Positions 7,926-15,909 of a stretch of 48,510 nucleotides of DNA are shown in pieces; positions within the stretch are counted from its first letter, which is position 1, and each line of letters opens with the position of its first letter. This DNA is from Acidimicrobiaceae bacterium. Lineage in GTDB: Bacteria > Actinomycetota > Acidimicrobiia > Acidimicrobiales > RAAP-2. The stretch spans positions 1-48,510 of the forward strand of contig PLZP01000046.1 of the NCBI GenBank assembly GCA_003152215.1, written 5' to 3'. Both the position numbers and the translations under genes were made by a program. The notes beneath the pieces were generated by a model. The model saw only the letters and a program-made list of their open reading frames with translations, was not told where the DNA came from and ran no database searches.

Positions 7926-7997
7926 ATGGTCATTCGCTGCATAATGCTCTCGTTGTTAGTCATCAATATGATTGAGCAGTTGGTTCCAACTCAATAA
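7926..7997 (+). CDS. candidate 23-residue hydrophobic small protein
   Basis: ATG 7926 is preceded by a strong Shine-Dalgarno sequence, AGGAGG (7912-7917), at 8-nt spacing. It opens a 23-codon frame ending at TAA 7995-7997. The product is mostly hydrophobic (MVIRCIMLSLLVIN followed by a short polar tail), consistent with a single membrane-embedded helix. It would probably be on the same transcript as the DUF6188-like gene and stops 7 bp before the convergent MFS gene. The Shine-Dalgarno match is the main evidence. Confidence 0.35.
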   Translation: MVIRCIMLSLLVINMIEQLVPTQ

Positions 7998-8004
7998 TCG
8001 AAGC

Positions 8005-9543
8005 CTATGCATGGGCCGTCGGGGTGGTGGACGTCAGCGACGTGGGTGTCGCAGGGGCAGTCTGGAAATCACGGTGGCGCACCATGGCGAATCCGGCAAC
8101 GGCCCCGAGTGCGACCGCGAAGGTTCCGATGACGAGAATCAAGTGCATGCCGGAGACGAAGGCGATGTGAGCGTTGCGCGCGACGCCCGCAAGGCCGTGC
8201 GACGCCTTCACCGCAGCCGCGACACCGGACTCAGAGACGGTCGTGGACACCTTGGGAACCGGATGGTGATACGCGACGGCGAGTGAGCTCGCTACCTTGC
8301 GCTCAAAGAGTGCGCCCAGGGCCGCAACGCCGATGGCGAGCCCGCCCGTTCGAAAGGTGTTGCTGATACCTGACGCCATGCCCGAGCGTTCAGGGGCCAC
8401 GACGCCCAGCCCGATCTTGGCTATCGCGGGGTTCACGATGCCGATGCCCAAGCCCGTGAGCAAAAGTCCTGGCACGAGCACGAGCCACGTTGACGATGCA
8501 CTCATTGCCAACATCGTCAACATTCCGACGGCGGTAATTGCCATTCCCCCACCGAGTACGAGGCGCGGCGCAATGCGATCGGCGTGGCGATGGAACCAAA
8601 TCGGCACCGCGAAGCTGAGCACCGTCGAAGGAAGCAGGCGAAGTCCACCTTGCAAGGGTGAGTAACCGAGATTGTTCTGTAAATAGAACGTGATGTAGGG
8701 ATACATGGCGAACATGCCCGCGCCAATCGCCAGCGTCGCGAGCGACACGCCCACGAACGACGGGCGACGAAACAGCGAAAGATCGAACATTGGTCGTTTC
8801 TGGAAGTGCTCAACGACGAGGAAGAGTGCCATCACGAGTGCGGCGCACACCCACAGCGTGACGATCGTCGAACTGGTCCAACCGTCAGAGTTGGCACGGA
8901 TCAGCGAGTAGACGAGGAGGAACATCGACGTCGAGAACGTCGCGAGCCCCGCCCAATCGAGCCGGGCGGCCGAACCGTCGGTCACGTTCACCATTGTCTT
9001 GACGGCGAGCCACACGGTGAGAACGCCAATGGGCAGATTGACGAAGAAGATCCAGCGCCAGCCGAGTCCGCTCGTCAGTACGCCTCCGACCAACGGACCG
9101 ACCGCGGTCGCCGCGCCGACGGTTGCACCCCACGCGGCAATCGCTCGGCCCCGTTCGGCGCCATGGAACTCCTGACCAATCAGGGCGAGGCCCGTGGCGA
9201 ACATGGCGGCGCCGCCCACGCCTTGCAGCGCGCGAGACCAGATTAAGAACGTGGCCGAGGTCGAGACACCACAGAGAAACGACGCGACGGTGAAAACGCC
9301 CAAACCCATGAGAAAGACGCGCTTGCGACCGAATCGGTCAGCGAGCGAGCCCCAGGTCAAGATCAACGTCGCGAGGGCCAACGCGTAGGCGTCGATCACC
9401 CATTGCAGGTCGGAGAAGTTCGCCCCGAGACGTCGCTGAATGGTGGGCAGTGCGACCTGGACGATCGTGACGTCGACCAACAGCATGAACGTGGCGCCAC
9501 AGACCGCAATTAGGGTCAGCCATCGTCGGTCTAGTTGGCGCAT
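8005..9543 (-). CDS. MFS drug exporter, DHA2 (EmrB/QacA) type
   Basis: A 512-residue transporter with about 14 predicted transmembrane segments, expected to export amphipathic drugs or metabolites by proton antiport. Diagnostic sequences are DVTIVQVALPTIQRRLG in the first segment, the motif A loop GSLADRFGRKRVF, and motif C-like GPLVGGVLTSGLGWRWIFFVN. ATG 9543 is selected because AGGGAG lies 7 nt before it and the first helix starts soon after; the upstream codon at 9594 adds 17 unconserved residues. No regulator is adjacent. It shares a 213-bp intergenic region with the rightward phospholipase D-like gene. Confidence 0.9.
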   Translation of the reverse strand: MRQLDRRWLTLIAVCGATFMLLVDVTIVQVALPTIQRRLGANFSDLQWVIDAYALALATLILTWGSLADRFGRKRVFLMGLGVFTVASFLCGVSTSATFLIWSRALQGVGGAAMFATGLALIGQEFHGAERGRAIAAWGATVGAATAVGPLVGGVLTSGLGWRWIFFVNLPIGVLTVWLAVKTMVNVTDGSAARLDWAGLATFSTSMFLLVYSLIRANSDGWTSSTIVTLWVCAALVMALFLVVEHFQKRPMFDLSLFRRPSFVGVSLATLAIGAGMFAMYPYITFYLQNNLGYSPLQGGLRLLPSTVLSFAVPIWFHRHADRIAPRLVLGGGMAITAVGMLTMLAMSASSTWLVLVPGLLLTGLGIGIVNPAIAKIGLGVVAPERSGMASGISNTFRTGGLAIGVAALGALFERKVASSLAVAYHHPVPKVSTTVSESGVAAAVKASHGLAGVARNAHIAFVSGMHLILVIGTFAVALGAVAGFAMVRHRDFQTAPATPTSLTSTTPTAHA

Positions 9544-9714
9544 CGAGAACTCCCTGTCGGTGGCATGGGCGATCAAGTGACCAGGCATGGCCATTCAGTC
9601 GCTTGCGCATCCTAAAGGTGACACTGCGTGTGTCGCACCATGGCTGCGCGGAGCCGACGAAATGCTGAAGCGAGTTGATCGGGTGGCAATGCACTGCCTG
9701 TATCGGTCGAGTTG

Positions 9715-9720
9715 TACTGT
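9715..9720 (+). promoter_or_regulatory. -10-like element before the mini-ORF and PLD-like gene
   Basis: TACTGT (9715-9720) ends 7 nt before ATG 9728, the start of a 10-codon frame that overlaps the next gene. The spacing matches the other probable leaderless starts in this window. Confidence 0.4.
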
Positions 9721-9727
9721 CACACAC

Positions 9728-9760
9728 ATGTCGCCTTCGAGCAGCCCGTTACACCGATGA
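9728..9760 (+). CDS. putative leaderless 10-codon upstream ORF
   Basis: The frame reads MSPSSSPLHR and stops at TGA 9758-9760. Its stop overlaps the ATG of the phospholipase D-like gene (ATGA, 9757-9760). The main gene lacks a good Shine-Dalgarno sequence of its own, so ribosomes finishing the mini-ORF could re-start there. Expression of the peptide is inferred only from the promoter spacing and the overlap. Confidence 0.35.
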   Translation: MSPSSSPLHR

Positions 9761-11061
9761 GGGCGCTGCGTCGGACACTGGCGGGAGCAGTGTTGCTCGC
9801 GCTGAGCGCCACCGCCTCCGTCGCTGGTGCCTCGCAGAGCACCGTGTCAACGCTGACACACGTGTGGACCGAGCCGGCGAGTGGCTACGGGTTTCTCGAC
9901 GGCGCCGTTCTGCAGGCCCGTCACAGCATCGACATGTCGATGTACGAACTGGCGGACACGACGCTGGAACACGATCTGATCACCCAAGCAGCCAACGGGG
10001 TGCACGTGCGGGTGCTGCTCGACAGTGACTTCAATGGCAGAAGCGACAACGCCTCGTCCTACGCGCTCTTGCACGCCAGTGGCGTCGACGTGGAGTGGGC
10101 GCCACCGAATCAGATATTCCACGCGAAGTACGTCGTCATCGACGCGACCCGTGCGTACATCGGGACGGGCAACCTCGCCTCGCGCGATTACGCGTCGACG
10201 CGTGACTTTTGGGTGGAGGACACAACGTCGAGTGATGTGCACGCCGTCCTATCGACGTTCGGTACGGACTTCGCCCACGGTGCCGCGCCCGCGCTGGCGT
10301 CGAGCGGGCTCATTTGGAGTCCGGGCTCGACCGCCGCTCTCGTGCGTCTCATTGGTTCGGCGCACCACTCATTGCTCGTAGAGAACGAGGAGATGGACTC
10401 GGCCACGATTGAGCAGGCGCTTGACGTCGCCGCGGCCCGGGGCGTCTCGGTCAAAGTCGTGATGACCTCGTCCTCCGATTCGACGGTGGCCCTGCGCGGC
10501 CTCGCGAGCGACGGCGTCCACGTGCGCGTGCTCGGCTCACGTCAGATCTACATCCACGCCAAGGTAATCTGCGCCGACTGCTCGGGTGGCGTGGGGACCG
10601 TCTTCATTGGCAGCGAAAACTTCTCCACGTCGTCGCTTTCCTACAACCGTGAACTCGGTCTCGTGACGAAGACGCCCGCGGCAGTTCGAGCCGTGGTGAG
10701 CGCCGTTGGTGCCGACTACGCCATGGGCGTCGCGATCACCGCGCCGGCTTCGACGCCCACGACACCCGTAACGTCGTCGGGCGGCGCCGTCGCGATCACC
10801 GCGTTCGAGGCGTCAATCGCGCGCGGTGCCGAGGATTCGCTCAGCGTCCACTCGCGGAGGGCGAACGACGCATGCTCGTTACGAGTGGTCTTGCCGAGTG
10901 GTTACGTGAGTCAGTCCCACGGCCTCGGGTCGGCCCGAGCAAATAGTGCAGGGAACGTCAACTGGACCTGGGAGATTGGACCGAGCACTGACCCCGGCAC
11001 CGCGCACGCGACCGTCACCTGTGGTGCAAGTTCGGTGAGCCGAAACTTCACCATCACCTAG
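9757..11061 (+). CDS. secreted phospholipase D-fold protein with two HKD motifs
   Basis: A 434-residue protein with an N-terminal signal peptide (MRALRR then a hydrophobic stretch, cleavage near residue 25). It has two phospholipase D catalytic motifs: HAKYVVID (H122, K124, D129) followed by GTGN, and HAKVICAD (H267, K269, D274) followed by GSEN. Both keep H-x-K-x4-D, so it should be active as a phosphodiesterase, either a phospholipase or a nuclease. The C-terminal 110 residues, after a Thr/Pro linker, form an extra beta-rich domain with Cys pairs. ATG 9757 is preferred over the TTG at 9712 because it gives a clean signal peptide. The Nuc-like compact HKD spacing is compatible with an extracellular nuclease. 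Confidence 0.85.
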   Translation: MRALRRTLAGAVLLALSATASVAGASQSTVSTLTHVWTEPASGYGFLDGAVLQARHSIDMSMYELADTTLEHDLITQAANGVHVRVLLDSDFNGRSDNASSYALLHASGVDVEWAPPNQIFHAKYVVIDATRAYIGTGNLASRDYASTRDFWVEDTTSSDVHAVLSTFGTDFAHGAAPALASSGLIWSPGSTAALVRLIGSAHHSLLVENEEMDSATIEQALDVAAARGVSVKVVMTSSSDSTVALRGLASDGVHVRVLGSRQIYIHAKVICADCSGGVGTVFIGSENFSTSSLSYNRELGLVTKTPAAVRAVVSAVGADYAMGVAITAPASTPTTPVTSSGGAVAITAFEASIARGAEDSLSVHSRRANDACSLRVVLPSGYVSQSHGLGSARANSAGNVNWTWEIGPSTDPGTAHATVTCGASSVSRNFTIT

Positions 11062-11092
11062 CCAACAGACGTGCGATTCTCTCGCGGCGTTC

Positions 11093-12469
11093 TTAGAACT
11101 GGCTGTAATGCACGTTGCAGGACTTGCCGTTGGACAGCGTGATCCGGAAGGTGTGAATGCCTCGAGGCGTGCCGGTCCGGACGGTAACTCGAACCGTCAG
11201 ACGGGTCCCCGTGTCGTGGATCACGCGCGCGATGGTGCGTCGTCCGATGCTGCTCACGATTCGTGGCTGTCCGAAGAAGCCGGAGCCGATGATCGTGACG
11301 GTCCTCGTTTGGCCGGTCCACGCATCGCCGATAACGCGGGTCGCGCGCAGTGGAACCTTGGAGACCGCGGAGATGATGAGCGATCCCGCGGTGTAGTTGT
11401 ACGTGCTGGCGTAGATGCCCTGGTCGCTACTGGGCGTCACGACGACCGTCGCGTTCGCGGGCAGCGCCAGGTACGTGCCGACCGCCGATGGTGCCACCGT
11501 CGACGTGGCGTAGACCGTCGGGGCGACACCGGTGTAGGTGAACGTGTCCTTGGTCACGACTGCCTTGTCGGCGGTCGTGAGGCCGGTCACTACCGCAACG
11601 ACGTCAATCGGATGGCCCACGGTGACGTTGGTGGCGCGAGCGCTGATCGTCAAAATACCGGGTGTGATGGTGGTGGAATGTGTACCGGCGCTGGACGTGA
11701 AGTAATCGGTGCCGTTACCAACCGCCGTGATGGTGGCGTAGTACGCGTCGCCGGGGGTCAACCCGGTAATGGTTTCGGTGCCGCTCGTGTTGCCCGTCAC
11801 TTCCTTTACGACGGAGTTGTCCTTCGCCAGTCGAATCGTCACGTCGCTCGACGTGGCGTTGGGGTTCGGCGTGAAGTTGACGACGATCGAGCTCGGCGAG
11901 ACCAGTGACACCGACGGCGCGCTCGGCGTCGCCAACGTCTCGATCACGGTGATGACGGGCGACTTCGCAAGGTTGGTCTCGGTGCCACTGGAGGTGGATT
12001 TTTCGGTGGCGGTCCAGGTCTGTGCGCCGACGCTCTGCGTCGCGACTGCGCCCGGTCCCTTCGCACCACGTGCGCCGTAGTCGATGGTGAGGGTGGCGCC
12101 CGCGGCGAGGGTCACGCCCAGTACGACAATGGTCTGTCCGTCAACCGTGACGGTCCCGGTGCTGGCCGTCGTATAGCCCGCGGCGGTGCCCGTCGTAGAC
12201 GGCGTGGACCAACCCGAAGGGACGCTGAGATGCACACCGCCGTCCGACACACCGCCGGTCGCGGCCGTGTAAGTGAAAGTAATCGTGTGGGCAGAGGAGC
12301 CGTAGGTGACACTCGTCGTTTTGGTCGTGAGTGTGCCGCTGCCGTTCGCCGCCGCCGCACCGGCCGGGCCAGCAATGGCGACGACGAGACCCGACGCTAC
12401 GAGCACCAGGGGGAGCAACCACTGACCCGTGATACGTAACACATTCACTCGAGCGTTGTTTGTTTGCAT
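11093..12469 (-). CDS. secreted fibronectin type III / IPT-like surface protein
   Basis: A 458-residue exported protein. Residues about 14-40 form a signal peptide ending PAGAAAA. About 45-165 is a Gly/Thr/Ser-rich beta domain. About 180-270 is fibronectin type III-like (SAPSVSLVSPSSIVVNFTP, then GLTPGDAYYATITAVG). The C-terminal part (about 375-458) resembles an IPT/TIG fold, with VTIIGSGFFGQP and ending in a single-Cys segment. The start has a strong Shine-Dalgarno sequence, GGAGG, 7 nt before the ATG. It converges with the PLD-like gene, 31 bp apart. A role in adhesion or envelope structure is inferred; no catalytic motif is visible. Confidence 0.75.
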   Translation of the reverse strand: MQTNNARVNVLRITGQWLLPLVLVASGLVVAIAGPAGAAAANGSGTLTTKTTSVTYGSSAHTITFTYTAATGGVSDGGVHLSVPSGWSTPSTTGTAAGYTTASTGTVTVDGQTIVVLGVTLAAGATLTIDYGARGAKGPGAVATQSVGAQTWTATEKSTSSGTETNLAKSPVITVIETLATPSAPSVSLVSPSSIVVNFTPNPNATSSDVTIRLAKDNSVVKEVTGNTSGTETITGLTPGDAYYATITAVGNGTDYFTSSAGTHSTTITPGILTISARATNVTVGHPIDVVAVVTGLTTADKAVVTKDTFTYTGVAPTVYATSTVAPSAVGTYLALPANATVVVTPSSDQGIYASTYNYTAGSLIISAVSKVPLRATRVIGDAWTGQTRTVTIIGSGFFGQPRIVSSIGRRTIARVIHDTGTRLTVRVTVRTGTPRGIHTFRITLSNGKSCNVHYSQF

Positions 12470-12482
12470 TGTCAGACCTCCA

Positions 12483-12755
12483 CTAGATCACCGCGTCGCC
12501 GCTCTGACGATTTACATCGACTATTTCCTGTGTTGAACGACCATCCAAAATCTGTGACATTGACGGTCGATCATCTGTCCAGTTATCCATGAGGTCAAGG
12601 GCGGGATAGTGCTCTGCGTTCGACGGCGACAGCGCAACGGAATCCTCGAGAACGGGCACTTCAGCGGGCATGGTCGTTTGCGGCACGTCACCGCGTTTTG
12701 TTGAGATCTTGTCTCGGAAGTTCGACCACGTCGATGCGCGCTTAGTTTCTCGCAC
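12483..12755 (-). CDS. hypothetical small protein upstream of the secreted Fn3/IPT gene
   Basis: A 90-codon frame from GTG 12755 to TAG, ending 13 bp before the ATG of the secreted protein and read in the same direction. The product is polar and acidic towards the C-terminus, with no signal peptide, membrane segment or recognised domain. Its third-position GC is lower than in neighbouring genes and no good ribosome binding site is visible. It may be a chance frame within the 5' leader of the secreted gene. The neighbouring stretch 12756-13135 has no convincing gene, only the hairpin at 13025-13057. Confidence 0.25.
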   Translation of the reverse strand: MRETKRASTWSNFRDKISTKRGDVPQTTMPAEVPVLEDSVALSPSNAEHYPALDLMDNWTDDRPSMSQILDGRSTQEIVDVNRQSGDAVI

Positions 12756-13024
12756 GTCGCGCCTTCAGTGAGTAAATAGTCACAAACCAGTCTTCAGTTC
12801 TAGATGGCTCCACCATCTCAAAACCCTCGTGGTTGAAGGAAAACTCATCTTACGGGCGCCTTGGCGCGAATAATCGGCAGTGACGCCCGCTCTCAGGTAA
12901 TTCTCAAAGTGGGGCCAATGATTTGGCGGAGATTGGTTCAGCGTCACGATCATTCATGTCATCACTGTTCAGTTTTTTACACCGCTGCGTTGAAACGGGC
13001 CTGTCGAGCAAAAATGCAGATCCG

Positions 13025-13057
13025 TCGCCAATTGACGAATGTCACGTCAGTTGGCGA
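13025..13057 (-). terminator. strong hairpin downstream of the TetR-MFS operon
   Basis: TCGCCAATTGACG (13025-13037) and CGTCAGTTGGCGA (13045-13057) form a 13-bp stem with one G-T pair and a 7-nt loop. On the minus strand a T-run follows about 10 nt after the stem. It lies about 80 nt beyond the MFS stop codon at 13136, which fits an intrinsic terminator. Confidence 0.6.
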
Positions 13058-13135
13058 ACCAATCGACGTGGCATGCACTTATGCAGTTCGAGAGCGCTTC
13101 CGCGCCGCGTGAGGCGACGATGCGGCGGTGACGTA

Positions 13136-14623
13136 TCAGGCGCCTACGTGGAGTGGCGCTGCGGTGTCGAGTTGCGGGGGCGTGCGGATCACCGCCGCCG
13201 AGATGATCAACCCGAGGAGGGCGATGAAGGCGCCCACCTGGAAGGCCGTGGTATAGCCGTGGGTCGTCGCAATGTCTGCTGCGGTTTTCGACGCTTGACC
13301 GTGCGCTGCGCTCACCAGGTTGGTGTACTTGGACCTCGCCGCGTTAATGGCAATGCTGGACAGTATGGCCAGGCCAAGTGCTCCACCAACCTGTTGGGTG
13401 GTGTTGAGCAACGCCGACGCGAGACCGGCCTCGTCCGGGCGCACTCCTGAAACGGCGGCCAGCGTGAGCGGCACGAACGAAAGACCCATACCAATTGACA
13501 CGATCAGCAGTGGAATGAGGATCGCGTCGTAGTGACTGTGAATGCTCAGTCGCGTCAACAGTTCAAGTCCGACCACTGAAGCCGCGGGGCCCGCGAGTAG
13601 TGGGAATCGAATCCCGATTCGTCCAATGAGACGAGAGGTAATGATGGCCGCACCCATCAAGCCGACCGTCATGGGCAAGAAACCGAGACCGGTCCTCAGA
13701 GCACTCCAACCGAGCACGTTCTGCAAGAACTGCGTGAGGAAGAAGAACATCGAGAACATCGCGGTACCGATGCACAGCATCATCGCGAAGACGCCGGACC
13801 GGTTCCGGTCGGCGAAGATCGACATCGGCATCAGTGCACCGATCGTCCTGGTCTCAATGAGTACGAAGGTGGTGAGCAGTACAGCGGCGCCTCCGAGCGG
13901 GACGAGTGTGCTCGTCGCGGTCCAACTGTGACTCGCGACGTTGGACAGTCCGTAGACGAGCGCCAACATGCCGCCCGTGGCCGTCAGGGCGCCCGGTACA
14001 TCAAGGTGCCCCGTCGTCGTCGACGACTCATTCAACGCACGAGGCGTGAGGAAAAGAATGAGCGCGGCGATCGGCACGTTGACGAAGAAGATCCAGCGCC
14101 ACGACACGAGGTCGACCAGTACGCCGCCGAGGAGCAGGCCGGCCGCGCCGCCACCTCCCGCCATTGCGGCGTAGACGCCCATCGCCCGGTTGCGCAAAGG
14201 GCCCTCGGGGAAGTTCGTCGCGATGAGCGACAGTGCGGTCGGCGCGGCAATCGCGCCACCAACACCTTGACACGCTCTCGTGATGATGAGCCACACGTCG
14301 GTAGTCGCAAAGCCTCCGAGGAGCGAGGCCACGGCGAAGATGCCAATGCCGATCATGAACATCCGCCGTTTGCCGAAGAGGTCACCAGTTCGACCACCGA
14401 ACAACAGCAGCCCGCCGAAGGTGAGCGCGTACGCGGTGACGAGCCACTCGAGGTTGTCGACGGAGAAGTTAAGGCTCTTATGAATGGTCGGGAGGGCCAC
14501 GTTGACGATGGTCGCGTCGAGCACGATCATGAGCTGTGCGCCGGCAATGACCGCGAGCGCGAGACCGAGATGCTTTCCTTCGGTGTTGCTACCGGTCAGT
14601 TCCGGCGTTTGCGTAGTTGACAT
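13136..14623 (-). CDS. MFS drug exporter, DHA2 (EmrB/QacA) type, TetR-linked
   Basis: A 495-residue major facilitator with about 14 transmembrane segments. Landmarks are DATIVNVALPTIHKSL in helix 1, the motif A loop GRTGDLFGKRRMF, and GLLLGGVLVDLVSWRWIFFVN in helix 5. It is expected to extrude toxic organic compounds using the proton gradient. ATG 14623 has AAGGA upstream at suitable spacing. It lies 27 bp behind the TetR gene in the same direction, so the pair is probably one self-regulated efflux operon. It is a distant paralogue of the exporter at 8005-9543. Confidence 0.9.
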   Translation of the reverse strand: MSTTQTPELTGSNTEGKHLGLALAVIAGAQLMIVLDATIVNVALPTIHKSLNFSVDNLEWLVTAYALTFGGLLLFGGRTGDLFGKRRMFMIGIGIFAVASLLGGFATTDVWLIITRACQGVGGAIAAPTALSLIATNFPEGPLRNRAMGVYAAMAGGGGAAGLLLGGVLVDLVSWRWIFFVNVPIAALILFLTPRALNESSTTTGHLDVPGALTATGGMLALVYGLSNVASHSWTATSTLVPLGGAAVLLTTFVLIETRTIGALMPMSIFADRNRSGVFAMMLCIGTAMFSMFFFLTQFLQNVLGWSALRTGLGFLPMTVGLMGAAIITSRLIGRIGIRFPLLAGPAASVVGLELLTRLSIHSHYDAILIPLLIVSIGMGLSFVPLTLAAVSGVRPDEAGLASALLNTTQQVGGALGLAILSSIAINAARSKYTNLVSAAHGQASKTAADIATTHGYTTAFQVGAFIALLGLIISAAVIRTPPQLDTAAPLHVGA

Positions 14624-14650
14624 GGGGTTTCCTTGGTGGGTGGCGGGGAG

Positions 14651-15283
14651 TTACTTTGAGGCGGTGGCGAGGGGGAGGATGACGTCGCGTCGTACTTGCG
14701 TGATGAACTCGGCATCCGGTAGCTCACCGGTAATGAGGACCTCTTGAATCAAAAGGGCGGGAAGCAGCGAGCCGAGCAAATCGAGATTGCAATCGCGAGA
14801 GACCTCGCCGCGCTCGACGGCTCGCTCGAAGAGCGTGCGCATTGCATTCATCCGAGGTTCAATCAACCGTTCACGAAAGACGTCACGTATCTCGGCGTCG
14901 TGGGCGAGGGCGGTAATCAGTCCCAGCATGATCTTCGCGTTGAAGCTGTTCTCGGGACTACAAAATCCCTCGCTCATGGCTTCGAGGTCACCAATGAGCG
15001 AGCCGGTGTCGGGATCGGCCATCGAACCTTTTGAGCGATGGAGCGCGTCGACGACTAACGCCGCCTTACCCGGCCAGCGTCGATAGATCGTCGCCTTGCT
15101 GGCGTGCGCGCGAGCGGCGACGGCGTCCATGGTCAAGTTGTCATAGCCAATCTCGGTGAGAAGGTCGAGCGTGGCTTGGCAAATCGCGACATCGCGACTG
15201 GCGTCCAGGGCGCGGCCCTGATGCGCGACGTCGTGTCCCGCGCCCATTTGTTCGGTCTCTTCGATAGTTTCCGTGGTGTCCAT
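14651..15283 (-). CDS. TetR/AcrR-family transcriptional regulator
   Basis: A 210-residue regulator. The N-terminal helix-turn-helix is clear (about residues 30-75: LLTEIGYDNLTMDAVAARA, then KATIYRRWPGKAALV). The remaining all-helical part is a ligand-binding and dimer domain of usual length. It precedes the MFS exporter and likely represses it until an exported compound binds. ATG 15283 is used; an in-frame GTG at 15328 would add 15 residues but lies inside the operator and only 4 nt after a -10-like TACAGT, so the true start is not certain. Two similar palindromes upstream support autoregulation. Confidence 0.85.
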   Translation of the reverse strand: MDTTETIEETEQMGAGHDVAHQGRALDASRDVAICQATLDLLTEIGYDNLTMDAVAARAHASKATIYRRWPGKAALVVDALHRSKGSMADPDTGSLIGDLEAMSEGFCSPENSFNAKIMLGLITALAHDAEIRDVFRERLIEPRMNAMRTLFERAVERGEVSRDCNLDLLGSLLPALLIQEVLITGELPDAEFITQVRRDVILPLATASK

Positions 15284-15309
15284 GATGTCGATCTCGTCGC
15301 CCTTGCTGT

Positions 15310-15352
15310 ACTGAACTGTATCGTACACCCTAACTGTACGAAACCGTTCAGT
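15310..15352. promoter_or_regulatory. two TetR-type operator copies upstream of the TetR gene
   Basis: Site 1, ACTGAACTGTATCGTACA (15310-15327), and site 2, ACTGTACGAAACCGTTCAGT (15333-15352), are versions of one sequence in opposite orientation; read on opposite strands they share 16 of 20 positions. Site 2 is itself a near-perfect palindrome (ACTGnACG, 4 nt, CGTnCAGT). It covers the -10-like TACAGT (15338 to 15333, minus strand). The arrangement is typical of a TetR dimer-of-dimers operator. Binding is inferred. Confidence 0.6.
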
Positions 15353-15469
15353 ATTTCAACAGAGTGCTGAAAACCCTCATGACACGGGCGGTAGTGCGTC
15401 GATGGGGCATGAAGAGTCGCGGTCTATTCGACGCCTGCTCACTGCGACGCATCGATATCGACGAAGGGT

Positions 15470-15871
15470 CTAGACGGCCCTCATCTTGTTGTTGCGCGCG
15501 TCGTGGGTGACCTCGGCGAGTCCGAGCTTTTCCAGGAGTGGCGGAAGATACATGGCGAACCTGCCGCGGTAGCCCTTTCGAAGTCCGTACCAACCTTTGA
15601 CGGGATTCTTGTCCGATCGGCCCCACGCTTCGACCGTGCCGTCAGCGGCCGGCTTGTTCTCGTCGGCGGCGCCCAGTGACACCCAGTCACCCCGCTCGAC
15701 GAGCCACGCGTGCAGGTCCTTCACGGCCGACAAGTGGTACTTGAGGGTGGTCGAACCGACCACGCACACGAGTGCGGGCGGATCGCCATCCTCGTCTTCG
15801 TACATTTCGTACGTGGACGTTCCCGGTGGCGTCGTCAGCTTCCACGGCTGTTCTTTCGTTCCTTCGGCCAT
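15470..15871 (-). CDS. conserved actinobacterial 133-residue protein of unknown function
   Basis: A 133-residue soluble protein with ATG 15871 preceded by AGGAG at ideal spacing. Recognisable conserved segments are LTTPPGTSTYEMY near the N-terminus, GDWVSLGAADENKPA, VEAWGRSDKNPVKGWYGLRK and RGRFAMYLPPLLEKLGLAEV. I recall such proteins as a conserved uncharacterised actinobacterial family but cannot name a function. It lies 38 bp behind the maleylpyruvate isomerase-like gene in the same direction and is probably the last gene of the ArsR-led operon. The Trp/Gly-rich middle suggests a small compact fold; no catalytic motif is evident. Confidence 0.7.
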   Translation of the reverse strand: MAEGTKEQPWKLTTPPGTSTYEMYEDEDGDPPALVCVVGSTTLKYHLSAVKDLHAWLVERGDWVSLGAADENKPAADGTVEAWGRSDKNPVKGWYGLRKGYRGRFAMYLPPLLEKLGLAEVTHDARNNKMRAV

Positions 15872-15909
15872 CGTCACTCCTTTACGTGTTTGTTCGACGC
15901 TTCGGTGAC

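Noticed and set aside
9617-9639. Imperfect symmetric GGTG...CACC element upstream of the first MFS gene
   Set aside because: Only the outer four bases and two inner ones match; not enough to claim an operator.
12861-13112. Plus-strand ORFs in the gap before the MFS/TetR operon
   Set aside because: No ribosome binding site, low third-position GC and no recognisable domain; the hairpin at 13025-13057 lies inside them.
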